Shown here: positions 1-12,384 of the stretch, piece by piece
Position numbering within the stretch: position 1 is the stretch's first letter
Layout of the letters: every line of letters begins with the position of its first letter
DNA from: Ophioderma brevispina
Taxonomy: Eukaryota; Echinodermata; Ophiuroidea; Amphilepidida; Ophiodermatidae
Assembly: GCA_023653785.1 (NCBI GenBank)
Contig: JAMKCH010001639.1
Span: 1 to 64,000 of the forward strand
Length of the DNA: 64,000 nt
Direction: 5' to 3'
Translations under genes and position numbers: made by a program
The notes under the pieces: generated by a model
Seen by the model: the letters and a program-made list of their open reading frames with translations, nothing else
Database searches by the model: none
Told to the model about the DNA's origin: nothing

Positions 1-1370
1 TAGGCAGGTGACATGCCGTGGATGTCCTTGAGAAGCAGAACCTTATAAACTACTCTCTGATTGGAAGCCAATGAAGTTGGTAGAGAGCTGATGTGATATG
101 TTCCCCTCGATGTATTTTAAGGAAAAGACAGAAAGAAAATACAGGCGCAGGTTTCTCGGCAAAAATATGTAATCCGGCATTTTGTACTGAAAAATATTAT
201 TTTCTAAACGCTTTTTTTGGAAATTCATTTTCGGAAACTTACTATTTGTTTTCATGTAAAAAAGTGCGTTTGTAAGATTTCAATAATGTCGGGAAATTTG
301 GAAATTCCTGGGATTATGATATTATTGGGAAAGGGGGTTTGGGTACTTATTTGAGGTGTCGCATAGTTACGCATTGATAGAAAATTTACCATTACAGCCG
401 GGACGTTCCGTTAGCAAAAATATGTAACAAATGTAACAACGTTATACTGAAAATCAGTACGTTACTCGTTAGGTACACGATGGTTCAACTGAAAATATAT
501 AGCTTCTTTCGAATATTTGAGGAGCCGTTTCAAGTGCTAATCTTTCAGTTTTAGAACCTGCATTGGGATGGATGTGTGTAATGATTGACTGTCACGCCAA
601 TATTCTAGAAGGTAACAAACCGAGGACTATAATTCAGCTTGAGTCGAAAACTACTGTTAGGTCTCCTTTAATTTAGTTCGCATAAGGCTTTCTGATAAAT
701 GTTTGATTTTTCATTTATTTATTTATTTCAGGTATATAAAAAACAGCTAACAGGCAGCATATGCTGATAAGCGTTAAAATTACAATATTAAAATACAAAT
801 ATACATAAGATATAGATATATTTTTCAATATAGGTATGCATTACTCCTCAGTTACTGTACCCGACAGTTATGAGTGAAAATTCTCTGGATTTACGCCCTT
901 CTTGTCGTTTCTGCTTTCTGCAATTACAATTTCCTGAAGGTTACAAAAATTGAAAAAAAGAAGCTTCATAATGAATGGACAACTTTGTGTTTTTAGAGGA
1001 GACCTCAAAAACCGAAGAAAAATATTCCTTTCTTGTATTCACAACTAAAAGAAAAATATTCTTTGCTCCTCCACACAACAAAAGAAAAATATTCTTTGCT
1101 TGTCCATACGACCACAACTCACAAAAGGTTCAGTCGGTTTCATTTTTTCTGTAAATTCAGGTTCGACGTTGAAATTGATATGTGTTTGTGCCGATCAGAG
1201 AATGACATTTAAAAGAAAATATGTTACATTTTTATAATAGTTCTCTAATAGGGCTCTAAATTTATCTAATTGCCTAACTTTTCGATATTTGTTTTTGAAA
1301 AAAAAATCTATTTCTCACCAAGTTAAGCTCAGGATGCACACTGCGAGTTAGCAAAAATGCCCTTAAAACA
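1..1370. repeat. Dispersed repeat A, copy 1
   Basis: The sequence from base 1 to about 1370 recurs with few changes at about 37055-38320, and its second half at 49495-50285. Shared landmarks are the start GGTGACATG, the block around 160-600, and an internal short tandem of the motif AGAAAAATATTCTTTGC at 1050-1100. Short open frames in it (including one of about 86 residues in copies 2 and 3) show no recognisable domain and are not called as genes. Copies 2 and 3 are part of the segmental duplication. Confidence 0.8.
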
Positions 1371-1806
1371 TCCAATTATGTAGTCTATAAAACAAATGTA
1401 GCACGAATACCGTCTGATATACCCTCCACACCATAAAAGGATGGATGCATTTAGGCGTTCGGTCATAATAAGTAATATCATTAATCCACTATATGTCTTT
1501 AGAGCATCAGGAGGGAATTTTGAGGATACAAATTCCTCTCAATTGCAGTTGACCGGATCTTATAACGATTTAAGAAAATAAGGAGAGTAACAATATAGTG
1601 TGCTAAGAAAATACAACATTCAGCAATTATATAAAAGGTGAAAAGCACTTTTCAAAACAGTTCCATGGGTAGTTTCTTAGTTATATAGAACTTTTTCCAG
1701 ATTAATTTGGATGTTAAAAGGAAATTAGAGCAAAATTACGAAAGCATGTCAAATTCACGTCCCACTCTCTCTGTTGGGGAAATTGTTCTGGGTACACAGT
1801 GAAAGC

Positions 1807-1809
<3 letters not shown>

Positions 1810-1883
<74 letters not shown>
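1810..1883. repeat. Poly(A) tract of 74 bases
   Basis: There is an uninterrupted run of 74 A. It may be a retroposon tail, but no target duplication or retroposon body was recognised beside it. Its length in the assembly is unreliable. Confidence 0.9.
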
Positions 1884-1885
<2 letters not shown>

Positions 1886-1889
1886 GATG

Positions 1890-3120
1890 CCAGCCCAGAT
1901 CAATCCTTGTAATACGGTTAAAAGATTTAACTCAAGTGTATAGTGTATTCCTTCTTGAACTTGGATTTCCTTGGAGTTCCGTTCTTATGTTGTTGGTGTG
2001 ATGTCCGGGTTTTTGCTGTTCTCATAGTCGCTACACTCTATGTTGGGAGTGTAATACCATCCATTGAGTATATCTATTTGATAGACCATCGCCATTGTTT
2101 CGGCGATTCATTTTTTCAGTAGTTGTGTGTATTTACCAACTGTCCCATTTTAAGCTAATTTGACAAAAACTAACAGTAATATCTAGTTATTGTCTAGTTA
2201 CTTTCTAGTTATAGTTTTGTTTTAAGAAACACATTTTTGCCCTCAAAGTGAAAAAAGAAGAAAAGACTTTCCATGGGCAACCATTTTGATACTAACATGA
2301 ACATTTAAGGTAATTTTATAAACTCATTTACTTTGAGATTTGCCAAAGAACAATTGTGTAAGACCTCACTCAAAAGGGAATTTTTTGGAAACACAATTCT
2401 GAAAGAAAATAGTTTGTTGTAACATTTTGTTTGTCCCTGAATAGGTTTGTTAATGTTGATATACTGAGATCACGGCAAGGCACTAAAGTCAACGTTAAAC
2501 GACCAATACACAATCTGTAGCCTCGATCCCACAACTAAAAAAAACAAAAAACAGTACGATTTTGGTATCATTGGAAAGCTTGCTTTTCTCACTTCATCTT
2601 CAAAATATTTTGGCTCAGTCGTTCCCATACCATGCTACAAGAATAAATACGAGATGTTTACGGTTATCGGAAAATGTTTGTACAGCAGTCTATGGGGTGC
2701 TGTGGTATACAATTATCATTCATGTTAAAATGGTATATCAGGTCAGATTTAAAGGCTGACTCCGAGATTTTGACATTTATGTTTTTGTGCATTATTGGAA
2801 AATTAGTCGACTAGAACCAAAGATAGTCAACTAAAATGCTCAATTTCGAAGTTTGAGATGAAATGGGTTGCGATGCAGTAAAGTTATGTAAAGTAAAACA
2901 GTGCCATAGGATACTGTGTATAATAAAAAATCCGGATCTGGATGGAATATTTTATAAATGACATTTTTACTTCTTTTCGCATAAAAATACTGGAAAATAA
3001 CCATGCTTTCAGTTAAGAATCACCTGTGTATAAACTACAACAACTATGAACTGTCCTTTTAGATGCTCTAACAAAATCTCTTATTTGAACTAAAGGTTAA
3101 CGAATACGTAGCCTTTTTTT
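1890..3120. other. Non-coding stretch, nothing recognised
   Basis: The sequence is AT-rich with only short frames lacking domain features. It lies directly beyond the 3' end of receptor 1 and should contain its 3' untranslated region, but no clear polyadenylation signal was pinned down. Confidence 0.5.
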
Positions 3121-3166
3121 ATATCAACTAAGCAAAATGGCTATGAGTACGTTCTGAAATAATACT

Positions 3167-4396
3167 CTAGATTGTTTCATGTTCTTTTTGAAGGCTTGCA
3201 TACACTGACTTTTCTCTTCCATCGTTTTGTAGCTCCATGTACCAGTGATCCACTGGAGACAAATGCGTTTCATATCCCCCATTTGAATCAAAGTCCATAT
3301 TGGCAGATACTTCACATTGTGTAACTTTATTTTCATGCTTCTCCGTTTGTGCTTTGTGATTTTCATCAACTTCCATATATCCGGGTTCATCATGCAATTC
3401 ACATGCAGTTTTTTGTTCGCGAGAAACTATTTTTTTTGGAGTTGTGTTTGTAAGTTTAGACCTTTCCTGCTTATTTATTTGTGCCCTTTTAATCCACCTT
3501 TTTACAAAAACCAGTGCCAATAAGATAGCAACGATCAAAACAATGGTACAAATCAAGTATATGAGTGTCATGTTGTCAAACTTATAATTGCGATTTTGTT
3601 TCGTTGATGTTTCAGGAGTTACTAACATTTGTACTGCAATTGGCCCAATGGAACATTCCTGGCTAGTTGAAGGAAAAGCCGTACTGATAATGCTACATTT
3701 GAATACCACACCGTTGTCTTTTTCATTAAGAGTATGCGTTATTATGCTGATCAAGTGAATTCCATCTTGGGTCACGGTTTGACTCTTTGGAATGTCTCTG
3801 TTATCGTTTCGATTCCATTGTAGAGTAATTGAAGGTTTGCCATCCGGAGACGAGCATGTAAGCGTGATTTCTTCTCCTGCATAATAGCTCAACCTTTTCT
3901 CACTCAAAGAACAAATAGGAAATTCTTCTGGTGGCAAATATGTTTCTGGTGCTGGTGTAACGTCTAGGGCAATAGAATCTGCTGCAATAGCATTAACATT
4001 CCCACTAGGATTAACAGTTAACACGTAACAGGAGTAAGTACCATCATCGGTTTCTTCATTCACTCCAATGATGGTCAGATGATATGGAGTTGATCCATCC
4101 TGCTGTGGTGGAAGAATGTCCAGAAATAAATTGTCTGTGATACCCATTACGAGTTGGCCATCGCGAACTAGCACAACGTTTTTATTAGTCCTGCTATCAA
4201 CCCGACTCATTCCAATTTGTTGGTTAGGATTATATTCCCACACCTTGCATTCGAAAGCAGTCTGACTACCGGCATTTACCGGGTTGACGGTGAAAGATAC
4301 TTCCACTCGGGTTTCAGCAAGGCTGAATGTTAATGTCGATATGCATACAAACAATCCGATAAAGAAAGTTTGGTATTGAATGGAATTTGATGCCAT
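3167..4396 (-). CDS. Two-Ig-domain type I membrane receptor with paired YxxL tail (receptor 1)
   Basis: This is an intact 409-residue single-exon reading frame. Residues 1-27 form a hydrophobic signal peptide ending SLA. The first Ig-like domain has Cys50 and Cys123, the latter in a TDDGTYSC motif typical of V/I-set strand F. The second has Cys181, Trp194 and Cys234, plus an extra possible disulphide pair, Cys162/Cys248. A transmembrane helix spans about 277-298 and is followed by KRWIKR as a stop-transfer signal. The tail of about 110 residues carries Tyr340 (YMEV), Tyr375, YMEL at 386-389 and YASL at 399-402. The two YxxL motifs are nine residues apart, within ITAM spacing; SVYASL also fits the ITIM consensus. 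The role inferred is cell-surface recognition with tyrosine-phosphorylation signalling. It lacks the Thr-rich stalk of its paralogs, and its ectodomain is very different from theirs, while the tail is clearly related. No ligand can be named. Confidence 0.85.
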   Translation of the reverse strand: MASNSIQYQTFFIGLFVCISTLTFSLAETRVEVSFTVNPVNAGSQTAFECKVWEYNPNQQIGMSRVDSRTNKNVVLVRDGQLVMGITDNLFLDILPPQQDGSTPYHLTIIGVNEETDDGTYSCYVLTVNPSGNVNAIAADSIALDVTPAPETYLPPEEFPICSLSEKRLSYYAGEEITLTCSSPDGKPSITLQWNRNDNRDIPKSQTVTQDGIHLISIITHTLNEKDNGVVFKCSIISTAFPSTSQECSIGPIAVQMLVTPETSTKQNRNYKFDNMTLIYLICTIVLIVAILLALVFVKRWIKRAQINKQERSKLTNTTPKKIVSREQKTACELHDEPGYMEVDENHKAQTEKHENKVTQCEVSANMDFDSNGGYETHLSPVDHWYMELQNDGREKSVYASLQKEHETI

Positions 4397-4564
4397 TTTA
4401 ACTGTACTTAAGGTTGTTTAGCTGCCAATATCGCTTTAAATTGCTGTAGAGGTTAAACAAGTCTGGCAATTGCTGTACACTGCGTTCGCATAATAGATAT
4501 ACTTCACTTATTTCCTTGTGTGAGGATAAAGTATTATATTGGTACTTTTGTCTGGAATTTTAGG

Positions 4565-4730
4565 TCAAAAGCAAAGGCTATTGACCCGACAGTCGGCTCA
4601 ATAATACGAAATGACTATCGGTCTGACTGTCGTGTCGATAGCGGTCAGAGGCCGCATACACTATTTACCCGGCAGTCGGGTCGATAACTATTCCGCATTA
4701 TTGAGCCGACTGTCGTGCATTTTATTCAAC
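4565..4730. repeat. Inverted repeat upstream of receptor 1
   Basis: CGACAGTCGGCTCAATAATA near 4587 is mirrored by TATTGAGCCGACTGTCGTG ending near 4717. Shorter copies of GTCGGGTCGATA-like sequence lie between the arms. The hairpin lies about 190-330 bases before the start codon of receptor 1. It could be a small MITE or part of the promoter region; nothing decides between these. Confidence 0.6.
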
Positions 4731-4859
4731 CGACTAAAGGAGAAAGTGGTTGAAAGCCGACCTTGTGTAGTGTCTAGTGAGGCAGTACTGCCCCTGCTTT
4801 TCGATTTTGGACCTATAGTGGGACAGAGTAGTAAAGACATGTGAAAATAAACAACCAGT

Positions 4860-5900
4860 CAGTTACAGAGAACACCCGGCGATAAATTAACAAAATACAT
4901 CGAGTAGGGCAGGCACAACAAAGAATGCTTTGGGCACAACTAGTCAGGCTTGTTTATTTTCTTCTGCCGCTGCATGACACAATCAAAAATGCGCACGGGA
5001 TTTCAAAAGGAAGTTTTGGGATAACCCGGTCAGGAGGGCGATACTCAGATTTGATCATGACCGTCGACGGGAAGGGAAGGTGCTGCTGGAGCATCGGAAC
5101 CTAGCGAAAATCGCTTTTAACCCACTACACGGCAACTCGTCTGTTATTTGAATAGATGGGTTGACATAAATTTAGGAGTATGTATATTCTTGTTAAGGTG
5201 TTCCACTGTATAATTGTATTATTAAGGTGTATTTAAAAGTGTTAAAATTATAATGTGTCATTAGTATCTGTTTGGGTATAATGCTCAAGTGATTTACTAA
5301 GTTAAAACATTTATCAAATGTACATGTATAAGACCATTTATCAAATACGCATAAGACCATCTATTTAATCTGTATTTGCCTTAATGTTTCAATACTGTAT
5401 TGGTTTATCTTGTTCTTTTTAAAAGGGATCTCGTGTTTGCGTGTTCTGATATGATTGTTGATTATTATTTGTAGTTGAAATTTTGCTTGATACATGGATG
5501 GGTGATCAACTTTGTCATCAGTGTATGATATGTATAATTATGAATTGATCAGTATATCTTGTGAAGCTGTGTTTTTGTAGATGCATGTTTTCTATGTGTA
5601 TTGTTAAAATCAATTGGTTTATCTTGTTTAATACATGGATGAGTAATGATCTGGTTCATCAGTGTATGATGTGTATCTATTTATAATTGTTGTAAATTGA
5701 ATGGAAATTAAGTTTTAATATTGCGTCGTTTTTTGATATATAATGATCTGTTTAAATACTGTTAACTTTTAAAAAATGTGACTGGAATTTACTGGGGTGT
5801 ATGTTTTATAAAGGTTTTGAATTTGTTAAAAAGTTAGATGTATTTTATCTTAATGACACGATATGACACAATTGTGTTGAGCTGTCGTTAAATTTTAATA
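4860..5900. other. Non-coding stretch, possible retroposon 3' region
   Basis: The sequence is AT-rich and ends in TTTTAATACTCACTC followed by a tetranucleotide tail. A simple-repeat tail after an AT-rich 3' region is usual for some LINEs and SINEs, but no coding remnant was found upstream. Confidence 0.3.
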
Positions 5901-5938
5901 CTCACTCACTCACTCACTCACTCACTCACTCACTCACT

Positions 5939-5985
<47 letters not shown>

Positions 5986-6000
5986 GGGGGGGGGGGGGGG
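5901..6000. repeat. Composite tract: (CTCA)10, then A37, then G23
   Basis: Ten perfect CTCA units at 5901-5940 run straight into 37 A (5941-5977) and then 23 G (5978-6000). Each tract is easy to see; the abrupt chain of three pure tracts may partly be a sequencing or polishing artefact. Confidence 0.9.
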
Positions 6001-6649
6001 AACCCTCTGCCGCAGTCGATGATCGGCGAGCAATCATTACTGGAGAATTTTTTTGAAAACTCCATATACGAACACGTAAAAGTGTAAAAGTATATTGCAT
6101 AATTACAACATGTTCCGGCTGTCTCCGCTGTGTATTTGTTGCTGTTTTCGTTAAATACGAAGTGTTTGTACATCGTTATGCGTTCAGCTTTAGTGCCCAA
6201 GACTGCCCAGTGTGGGAAATAAAGGATGAAAGTTTGACTAAATTTGAACGTGTTGACCCGGGGGGCCGTCTTGGATTTTCGTTGGGCACCCATGATCGTT
6301 CCAGGAGCTCTGAAACTAACGGGACCAACTTTCCGTAAAAATATACCGGGCCCCTAATGGGACCAGTTTTGGTGAAATTATACTAGTTTTTCAGTGAAAA
6401 TTACACCCAACGGTACAGCAGTAATTTGACATCCTTTCTGTGCTATTTTGAATATATTTTCCACTAGTATTATCCCAGTCATATACTCTCTTTTGAAATT
6501 CCACTTATAATGTATTATAAACATCTTTACTTGTTTGCAAAATAGTTTTGATTAATATTGCAACAATTAATTTTTAACTAATTATTTATCATATTGTTTT
6601 TGCTGTATTCTATGAATAAAGATTGAAGATAATTTGCAGTGAGATTATA

Positions 6650-7190
6650 CCCCTTGCCGGTGTCACGAGCGAGCCAGTCCTAGTCTTTTAGAGTCCGTCG
6701 GACATTGTGTTTTGAGTTTCACAGTCCTAGGAACATATGTTTTAAAATTAGGAGTCCTATAGACACTAAGTTCTGATTTTCAGTGTCCTAGGGACTATCG
6801 GTAATAACACACAGTGTCCTATGGACTACAGGTAATAAAAGGAAGAGTCCTAGGACATTTGAAATAGTGGGACTCTGACTTTTATTACATTACACAAACT
6901 CAGCCGTCATAAATTTGGGTCCGGGGAGTGTGTGTGTACTGTTTGAGGATCCCATGCAGTTGAATTACAGTCTAGGACCATATGTCTTAAAATTAGGGGT
7001 CCTATGGAGTACTAAGATTTGATCGCAGTGTCCTGGGGGACTATCGGTAATGACACGCAGTGTCCAACGGAGTACATTAATAAAAGGAAGAGTCATAGGA
7101 CATTTGTAATAGTGGCGACTCTGAAGTTATACATTTCACAAATCTCAGGGTCCCTTAATTGAGGGTCCAGGTGGACGATGTATGCTAATG
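6650..7190. repeat. Tandem duplication, unit about 250 bases, rich in GTCCTAGG
   Basis: The block at about 6715-6960 is repeated at about 6965-7190. Shared landmarks are GGACTATCGGTAATRACAC, GGTAATAAAAGGAAGAGTC and TAGGACATTTG. The unit is built from many copies of the near-palindrome GTCCTAGGAC; similar sequence occurs at 22200-22480. Confidence 0.75.
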
Positions 7191-8599
7191 TGGGGTATCC
7201 CTGCAAATGGTTTCAAATGTACAGCATCCCAGCACAAACTGTCTGCGTGCAATGGGCACCCATTAAATCCATAAAGTAAAGGGGATTTTAATCATTGTTT
7301 TTGTTGTGATGCTATCATAACACTCATAATGGACATACCATCATGGTACTACACCGACATCGATGTGCAGATGCACATAGTTTTCAAATGGCGGCAATTC
7401 AAGGGTGGTCAAAATAGGCTATTCCAGGCATATTCCAACCCCAGACAATTTCAAACTTCGAAATACATCTAGGGAATTCCCAAGACTTGTTTTTGACAAA
7501 TCAGTATGAGAATCGCCGTGGGAATTCTGGGTCCAGTAAAGTAATGCGAAATTCACAAAGTCATCTGGGTTAGATACTCAATTACTCAATTATCTCTTCA
7601 GTGAATCATCTGTTAAAATCAAAAATTGGGCATATTAGAATATATTTTTTTTACAATTTCTTGTTGGAAATTCTCAGCTCTTTTTGATTTCATGATGGGA
7701 ATTCCCAGTCCTTTGGATTCACTATGGAAATTCCCGTGCAATTTTGGAGAAGAAATAGCCCAATATGACTGCTTCTGTCCCAAATAGGTCAAATTGGTTT
7801 AAAATTATGGTTCGTCATGGCCATGGTGCAGTGTTGTCACTTGTTATTCTTTTTATTCTCTGCAGTTGTTTATTTTTCAGTATTTCAAGTTATTTTCGGG
7901 TCTATAACATGTGACGGGAGTTGTATCATCATTTTACAAACAAAAAATGTGAAAACTGTTATGCACATCACCTTTCAATGCTTACCAATTTCAAAGCTTT
8001 AAAGTACATAAATTAGGCCATTTTGCGGGTATGTTGAGAATAGAAACTTGTTGTTGTAGAGGAGCTCACCCCTCGAGCAAGTAGCAATATTTAATTTTAT
8101 ATTTTATCTTAAACGCGTCATTACATGAATACAAGATAATATTATTTTCCGAGTGTTAATCTCATTTTCAATTTAACTTTAATAATATGAACCTTGTATA
8201 TAGATGCGTACTCTAGAAAGTTTGTACAACGATGAAACAAAGCTAATGAAGCATCATATATTGTCGTTTAATTTTGTATGTTGGAAAGACAGCAAGAGTA
8301 AATATAATTCTGTAACGATTTATTTTTACATTAATGAAGCATTTAGAAAGACATCTAGACAATGTAACCTTTTGAATAATTTGTTTCATTCCTGATTTTG
8401 TGGTTGGACAATGTTCGTGCACCTTGGCCATTGAGAATTTACAGGACAATGACCATTTGGTCCATTTAGGGAATTGTAGTCCCATCGCAGTTGGACAAGT
8501 TGCCAGTTGGGCTCATTGCCATTGGTCTAACTCCTTTGTTCCAAAGAGCGTTTTTTCCCACACGTCTACTTTCCACATGGTCACATTGATAGTTTATAG

Positions 8600-8621
8600 A
8601 AAAAAAAAAAAAACAAAAAAA

Positions 8622-8665
<44 letters not shown>
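8600..8665. repeat. A-rich homopolymer tract
   Basis: About 65 bases of A with single C and T interruptions near the left end. It is flanked by repeats of CCAAATGG/CCATTTGG-type sequence (8.40-8.53 kb) that recur at 11.84-12.06 kb. Confidence 0.85.
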
Positions 8666-8667
<2 letters not shown>

Positions 8668-8929
8668 GAATGCCAACCATTTACATGCAACCACGTGCAA
8701 TGATATGACGCAGCGGCCATGAAACGAATGCAATTGGGACTGGTAAAAGACGAACGGGCAGTGGAAAAACTAGAAAACCCCCCCCCCAAAATCCATGGAA
8801 GCATGATCTATATGAAGAGGAATACTGCTTACCTCGAGGGAATTCAACTCGTTAGCAGGTAAGCCCCACCTGGATCGTATCTCATAGCAAATATCAAGGA
8901 ACATCTCGCTTCAACGTGTAGCGTGGCGT

Positions 8930-9110
8930 AACAGGGCCTGCTCGCTCTGAGGGGGCAAATTTTCCCGGTTTTGGGAAATTTTCCCTCTTAGGGGGGTCAA
9001 AATGCCATTTTTCCGGTCAGAGGGCGAAAAACGGCCTGATTCTAAGCATGCATTTTGCAATTTTTTCCCGGCAAAAGTCGTCAGGGGGGCAAAACTGCCC
9101 CCCGCTTGTT
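8930..9110. repeat. GC-rich repeat with alternating G8 and C6 stretches
   Basis: The block has several phrases of the type GAGGGGGCAAATTTTCCCGG and GGGGGGCAAAACTGCCCCCC, some of them self-complementary. It stands out from the AT-rich surroundings and sits directly before the LINE remnant. It may be the 5' region of that element or an unrelated insertion. Confidence 0.4.
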
Positions 9111-9189
9111 ACGATATGTGTTTAGTTACCTACTGTCGACCACATGGCAGAAGATACATGCATAGCTCTCACTACACGAGCCATTGAAT

Positions 9190-11640
9190 CATTCTCGAAA
9201 AGAACTTGTTACTGCTAGGGGATTGCAACGCCAGGATAGGACTGAAAGATGCCAAGTTCGCTCGGGCCCCGCGATCAAGAAAGAACGAGAAAAATGTAAA
9301 AAAAAATGTTGGATTGCAGGTAAACACAGCTCATCAATGCAAGAACATAATTCCACAAGAAAATGGGAAAGCTTGGAGGTGGATAACATTAAACCGAAAC
9401 GGAATGGAGAAGCAGCATTCTGATCTAGAGGGCGTACAGCGCTTGTCCGTGGGTCAGACCATAGCATGGTCTTTGCACGGGTTAGGTACAGTCTCTGGTA
9501 AAACAAACTAGCGGCTAGAAAGATCGACATGATTGGCGTCCTGCTCAGAGATATGACCTCCAAGCGCAGTCCATAATTGAGGTAATTACGCAACCTCCAC
9601 CTCTAGAAGATTCTAATGTATCTGCGACCAGCCGATACCTGAGAAAAGTGATTCCATTTTGGGAGACGAAGAAGAGAACACATCATTCAATGATGTGTAT
9701 GAACACAGTCCAGTTGAGAGAACAGGCACAAGTATAACCCTGTCTATCTGCGCCCCTTTTTCGGGAGTGAGGTTACCAATCCCTGGTTTCCTTATTAAAC
9801 ATGCATACTTCAAATAAATTTGGTTCCACTGGATAGGCTTAGATCATGTTCGTCTATTGGCATCAAAATAAGGAGAAACATCCAGAATATGACGTCACTA
9901 TGGCGAAATAAGTCAAGACAGGATGAATGAACATACTGGATATTGATGCCACGGATAAGGATACTTGACGATTTTGCTGGCTACTACGAGTAAGCACTAA
10001 ATTAGTTAGCACTAAAACTCTCTGTATATAAAACATAGTCATTTGCATCATTAGAACAAAAAAACACATGCGATAATCTGATATTTTTAACTGCTTTTCG
10101 TTTTACATATGTCTATGGAAATTGTAGTTTTGTGACCTTTGCGGCTTATGGACCAACATCCAAATCCATCATTCAAGATCGTCCTAAACGCTACCTCTAT
10201 CCCGGTTGGTGCTGATTTGCACGCAAAGGAGCAGAAAATACTAATTGGTAATGCAAATAAATCTTTTGACGGCCCCATATTCAGGAGATGTGAGATAGCT
10301 TGCCTAAGGAAATGAAAGAGTATGCATCAAGGGCTCAGAGGATGGTCAGCAACAATTTCAATGTAGAAGAGCAAGCCACGCAAAAGCAAATATTCTATCA
10401 GAACTACGCAAAAACTTCAAAGCACGGCAGCTTAACGGAAAATACCCAATCAAAAAAGCTAGAAAACTAGTACAACCACTTATTTTTAGAAATCCGAATG
10501 CTACTGATGAAAATGATCCAAATATTATGCATAAATCTCAATACAGAGAGTTTACACTCGACCCACGGAGGAGGTCAAGACGGTAAAGATTCTGTAGGAT
10601 TGTAGAAGAAAAGGACCTATGGGAGGATTGAATGCAGCTGAAGAATTGAAGCGGTGCGACGAGCTACAAGGAATTATTAATTTTTGCAACAGGATATGAA
10701 TTCATAATTACCTTCATAGATTTAAAGAAAGCCTTTGATAACACCCATCGAGGTAAATGATGAATATGCAAGGGCATGGTAACCCAGACTACTTGTGAAT
10801 GTCATCGACAAAAGGCTTATAAGTGATCACACCTGATAGGAAAACTAACCTATGTGAGGTTATGTTAGGTTAAGGTTAATGTACTTTATTTTTAGTACGT
10901 TCCAGAGCAGAAAGCCCGTGAATCCCATGCAACACTAGTTAATTACCGGGTGCAACTGTCATTTGTCAAATTCCATTGAATTCTTTAGAATCCCTCATGT
11001 GGTTGAAATCTGCCTTATTTGGCTAGTAGTCAGTCGGATAGTAAAAGAAGACTTTGGGGTAATAGACTTGATATAGTAATAAACATAACTTATTTCCTTA
11101 GGAATTGAGGTTTGGAACATTGAAAATAACCAACTCAAAATCCCTCATATAGTCAAGTTTACTGTTAGAATCTTTCTACTGTCCGTTACTTATCCTGGTA
11201 TCTACGCGAGTTAACCCAAAGCATGCATTTTATGATGGGACATTCTTAAATCATCCTAGGATTAGCCCTTAGAATAGCACATATGGAAGAGGAAGAGTTT
11301 GCTTTCGCTAAAAATAGGCGAGAGGAGAGGATAGGTTATAAAGTAAAAACACAGATCTCGGACTTCAATGACGACATTGCACTACTGTCGGGGGAAGACG
11401 AAGTTGAAAGGATCGCTTTCTTTCAAATGTTGAGTCAGTGATATTTTATGGCTGTGAAACTTCGAAGCCTACATCGCAAGTCACAAAAATCCAGATCGCA
11501 CCTACATGTAGCACTTCAATAGAACTGGTAAGAGCTGCCTTCAAATCATCGACAAGGAATTATACCCAGATCTGCCAAACGTGTCAACCAAACTAAGAGG
11601 GGACCGTGAAGAGCACACGATGTAGGTCACTGACAAATTA
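9190..11640 (+). mobile_element. Decayed non-LTR retrotransposon (endonuclease plus reverse transcriptase)
   Basis: Several LINE landmarks occur in the right order on the plus strand, in different frames. LLLGDCNARIG at about 9206-9240 is the apurinic endonuclease motif. GSDHSMVFARVRY at about 9451-9490 is its C-terminal SDH motif. FIDLKKAFD at about 10712-10740 is reverse transcriptase motif A. DFNDDIALLSG at about 11361-11390 corresponds to the FADD box, with Ala replaced by Asn. FYGCE near 11450 matches the conserved YGCE region after it. Stops and frameshifts lie throughout, so the element is dead. The clade could not be fixed; the motifs fit RTE- or Jockey-like lineages. No 3' tail or target duplication was identified. 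Confidence 0.8.
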
Positions 11641-12384
11641 GGATCAGTAGTATGTTTGGACTCCAAACAAAAGAGCTTTTTATTTATTTATAACAGTCAC
11701 TTACATAGACATCATGAACACCACGACACCGGACATGAGAGGATGAAATGAAACTACAATGCTGGAAAAGGGAGTACAGAAAACCATCACGACTTAAGAA
11801 GCCCCTAACGATTTGACAAGCAAACACGTTAGGAGGAACATGAAAAATTTGCCAAATGGACAAGTGTCAATTGGGTCAATGGTAATTGAAATAACTGCTT
11901 AAATTATATCAAGCGGTTACGGACGAAACTTTTAACTATTGTATAACTGCCAGTGCCAAGTGGTAAAAATTGGACCACCGGCAAAAGAGGAGCCAAATGG
12001 CAAATGGATCAACCGAGACTGTAAACATGAAGAGATTGAACCAAGTTGGATTGACCCAAAATGGAATTGAAACATCACACACAAATAAAAACTTCTTTTT
12101 TCAAACATTATAATATTTTTTAAATGTATATAAGAGCTTACATATTTATGAGTGCCTGTTACATGTATCAACATCCGTTTATCATTTCGCGCGTGCAACT
12201 AATTTATGTCAATAAAGAGGGATACCGTATAAACATTATATAGTCGATATTGAGATTCGATATTGTTTGAAACCCATCACAACGGTACATACCAAATTGA
12301 CTGATGGAAATGATCCTTGTAGTAAATGTAATGCTTGATAAAATTTGCCGGGCGTTGATACTATTTTGAGATTTGTGTTACTTA

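Noticed and set aside
5934..6293. 119-residue frame with poly-Phe and poly-Pro ends
   Set aside because: The ends are homopolymer translations (A and G runs); the rest has no supporting feature.
10087..10278. Separate small gene near 10.1 kb
   Set aside because: It lies between the endonuclease and reverse transcriptase remnants of the decayed LINE.
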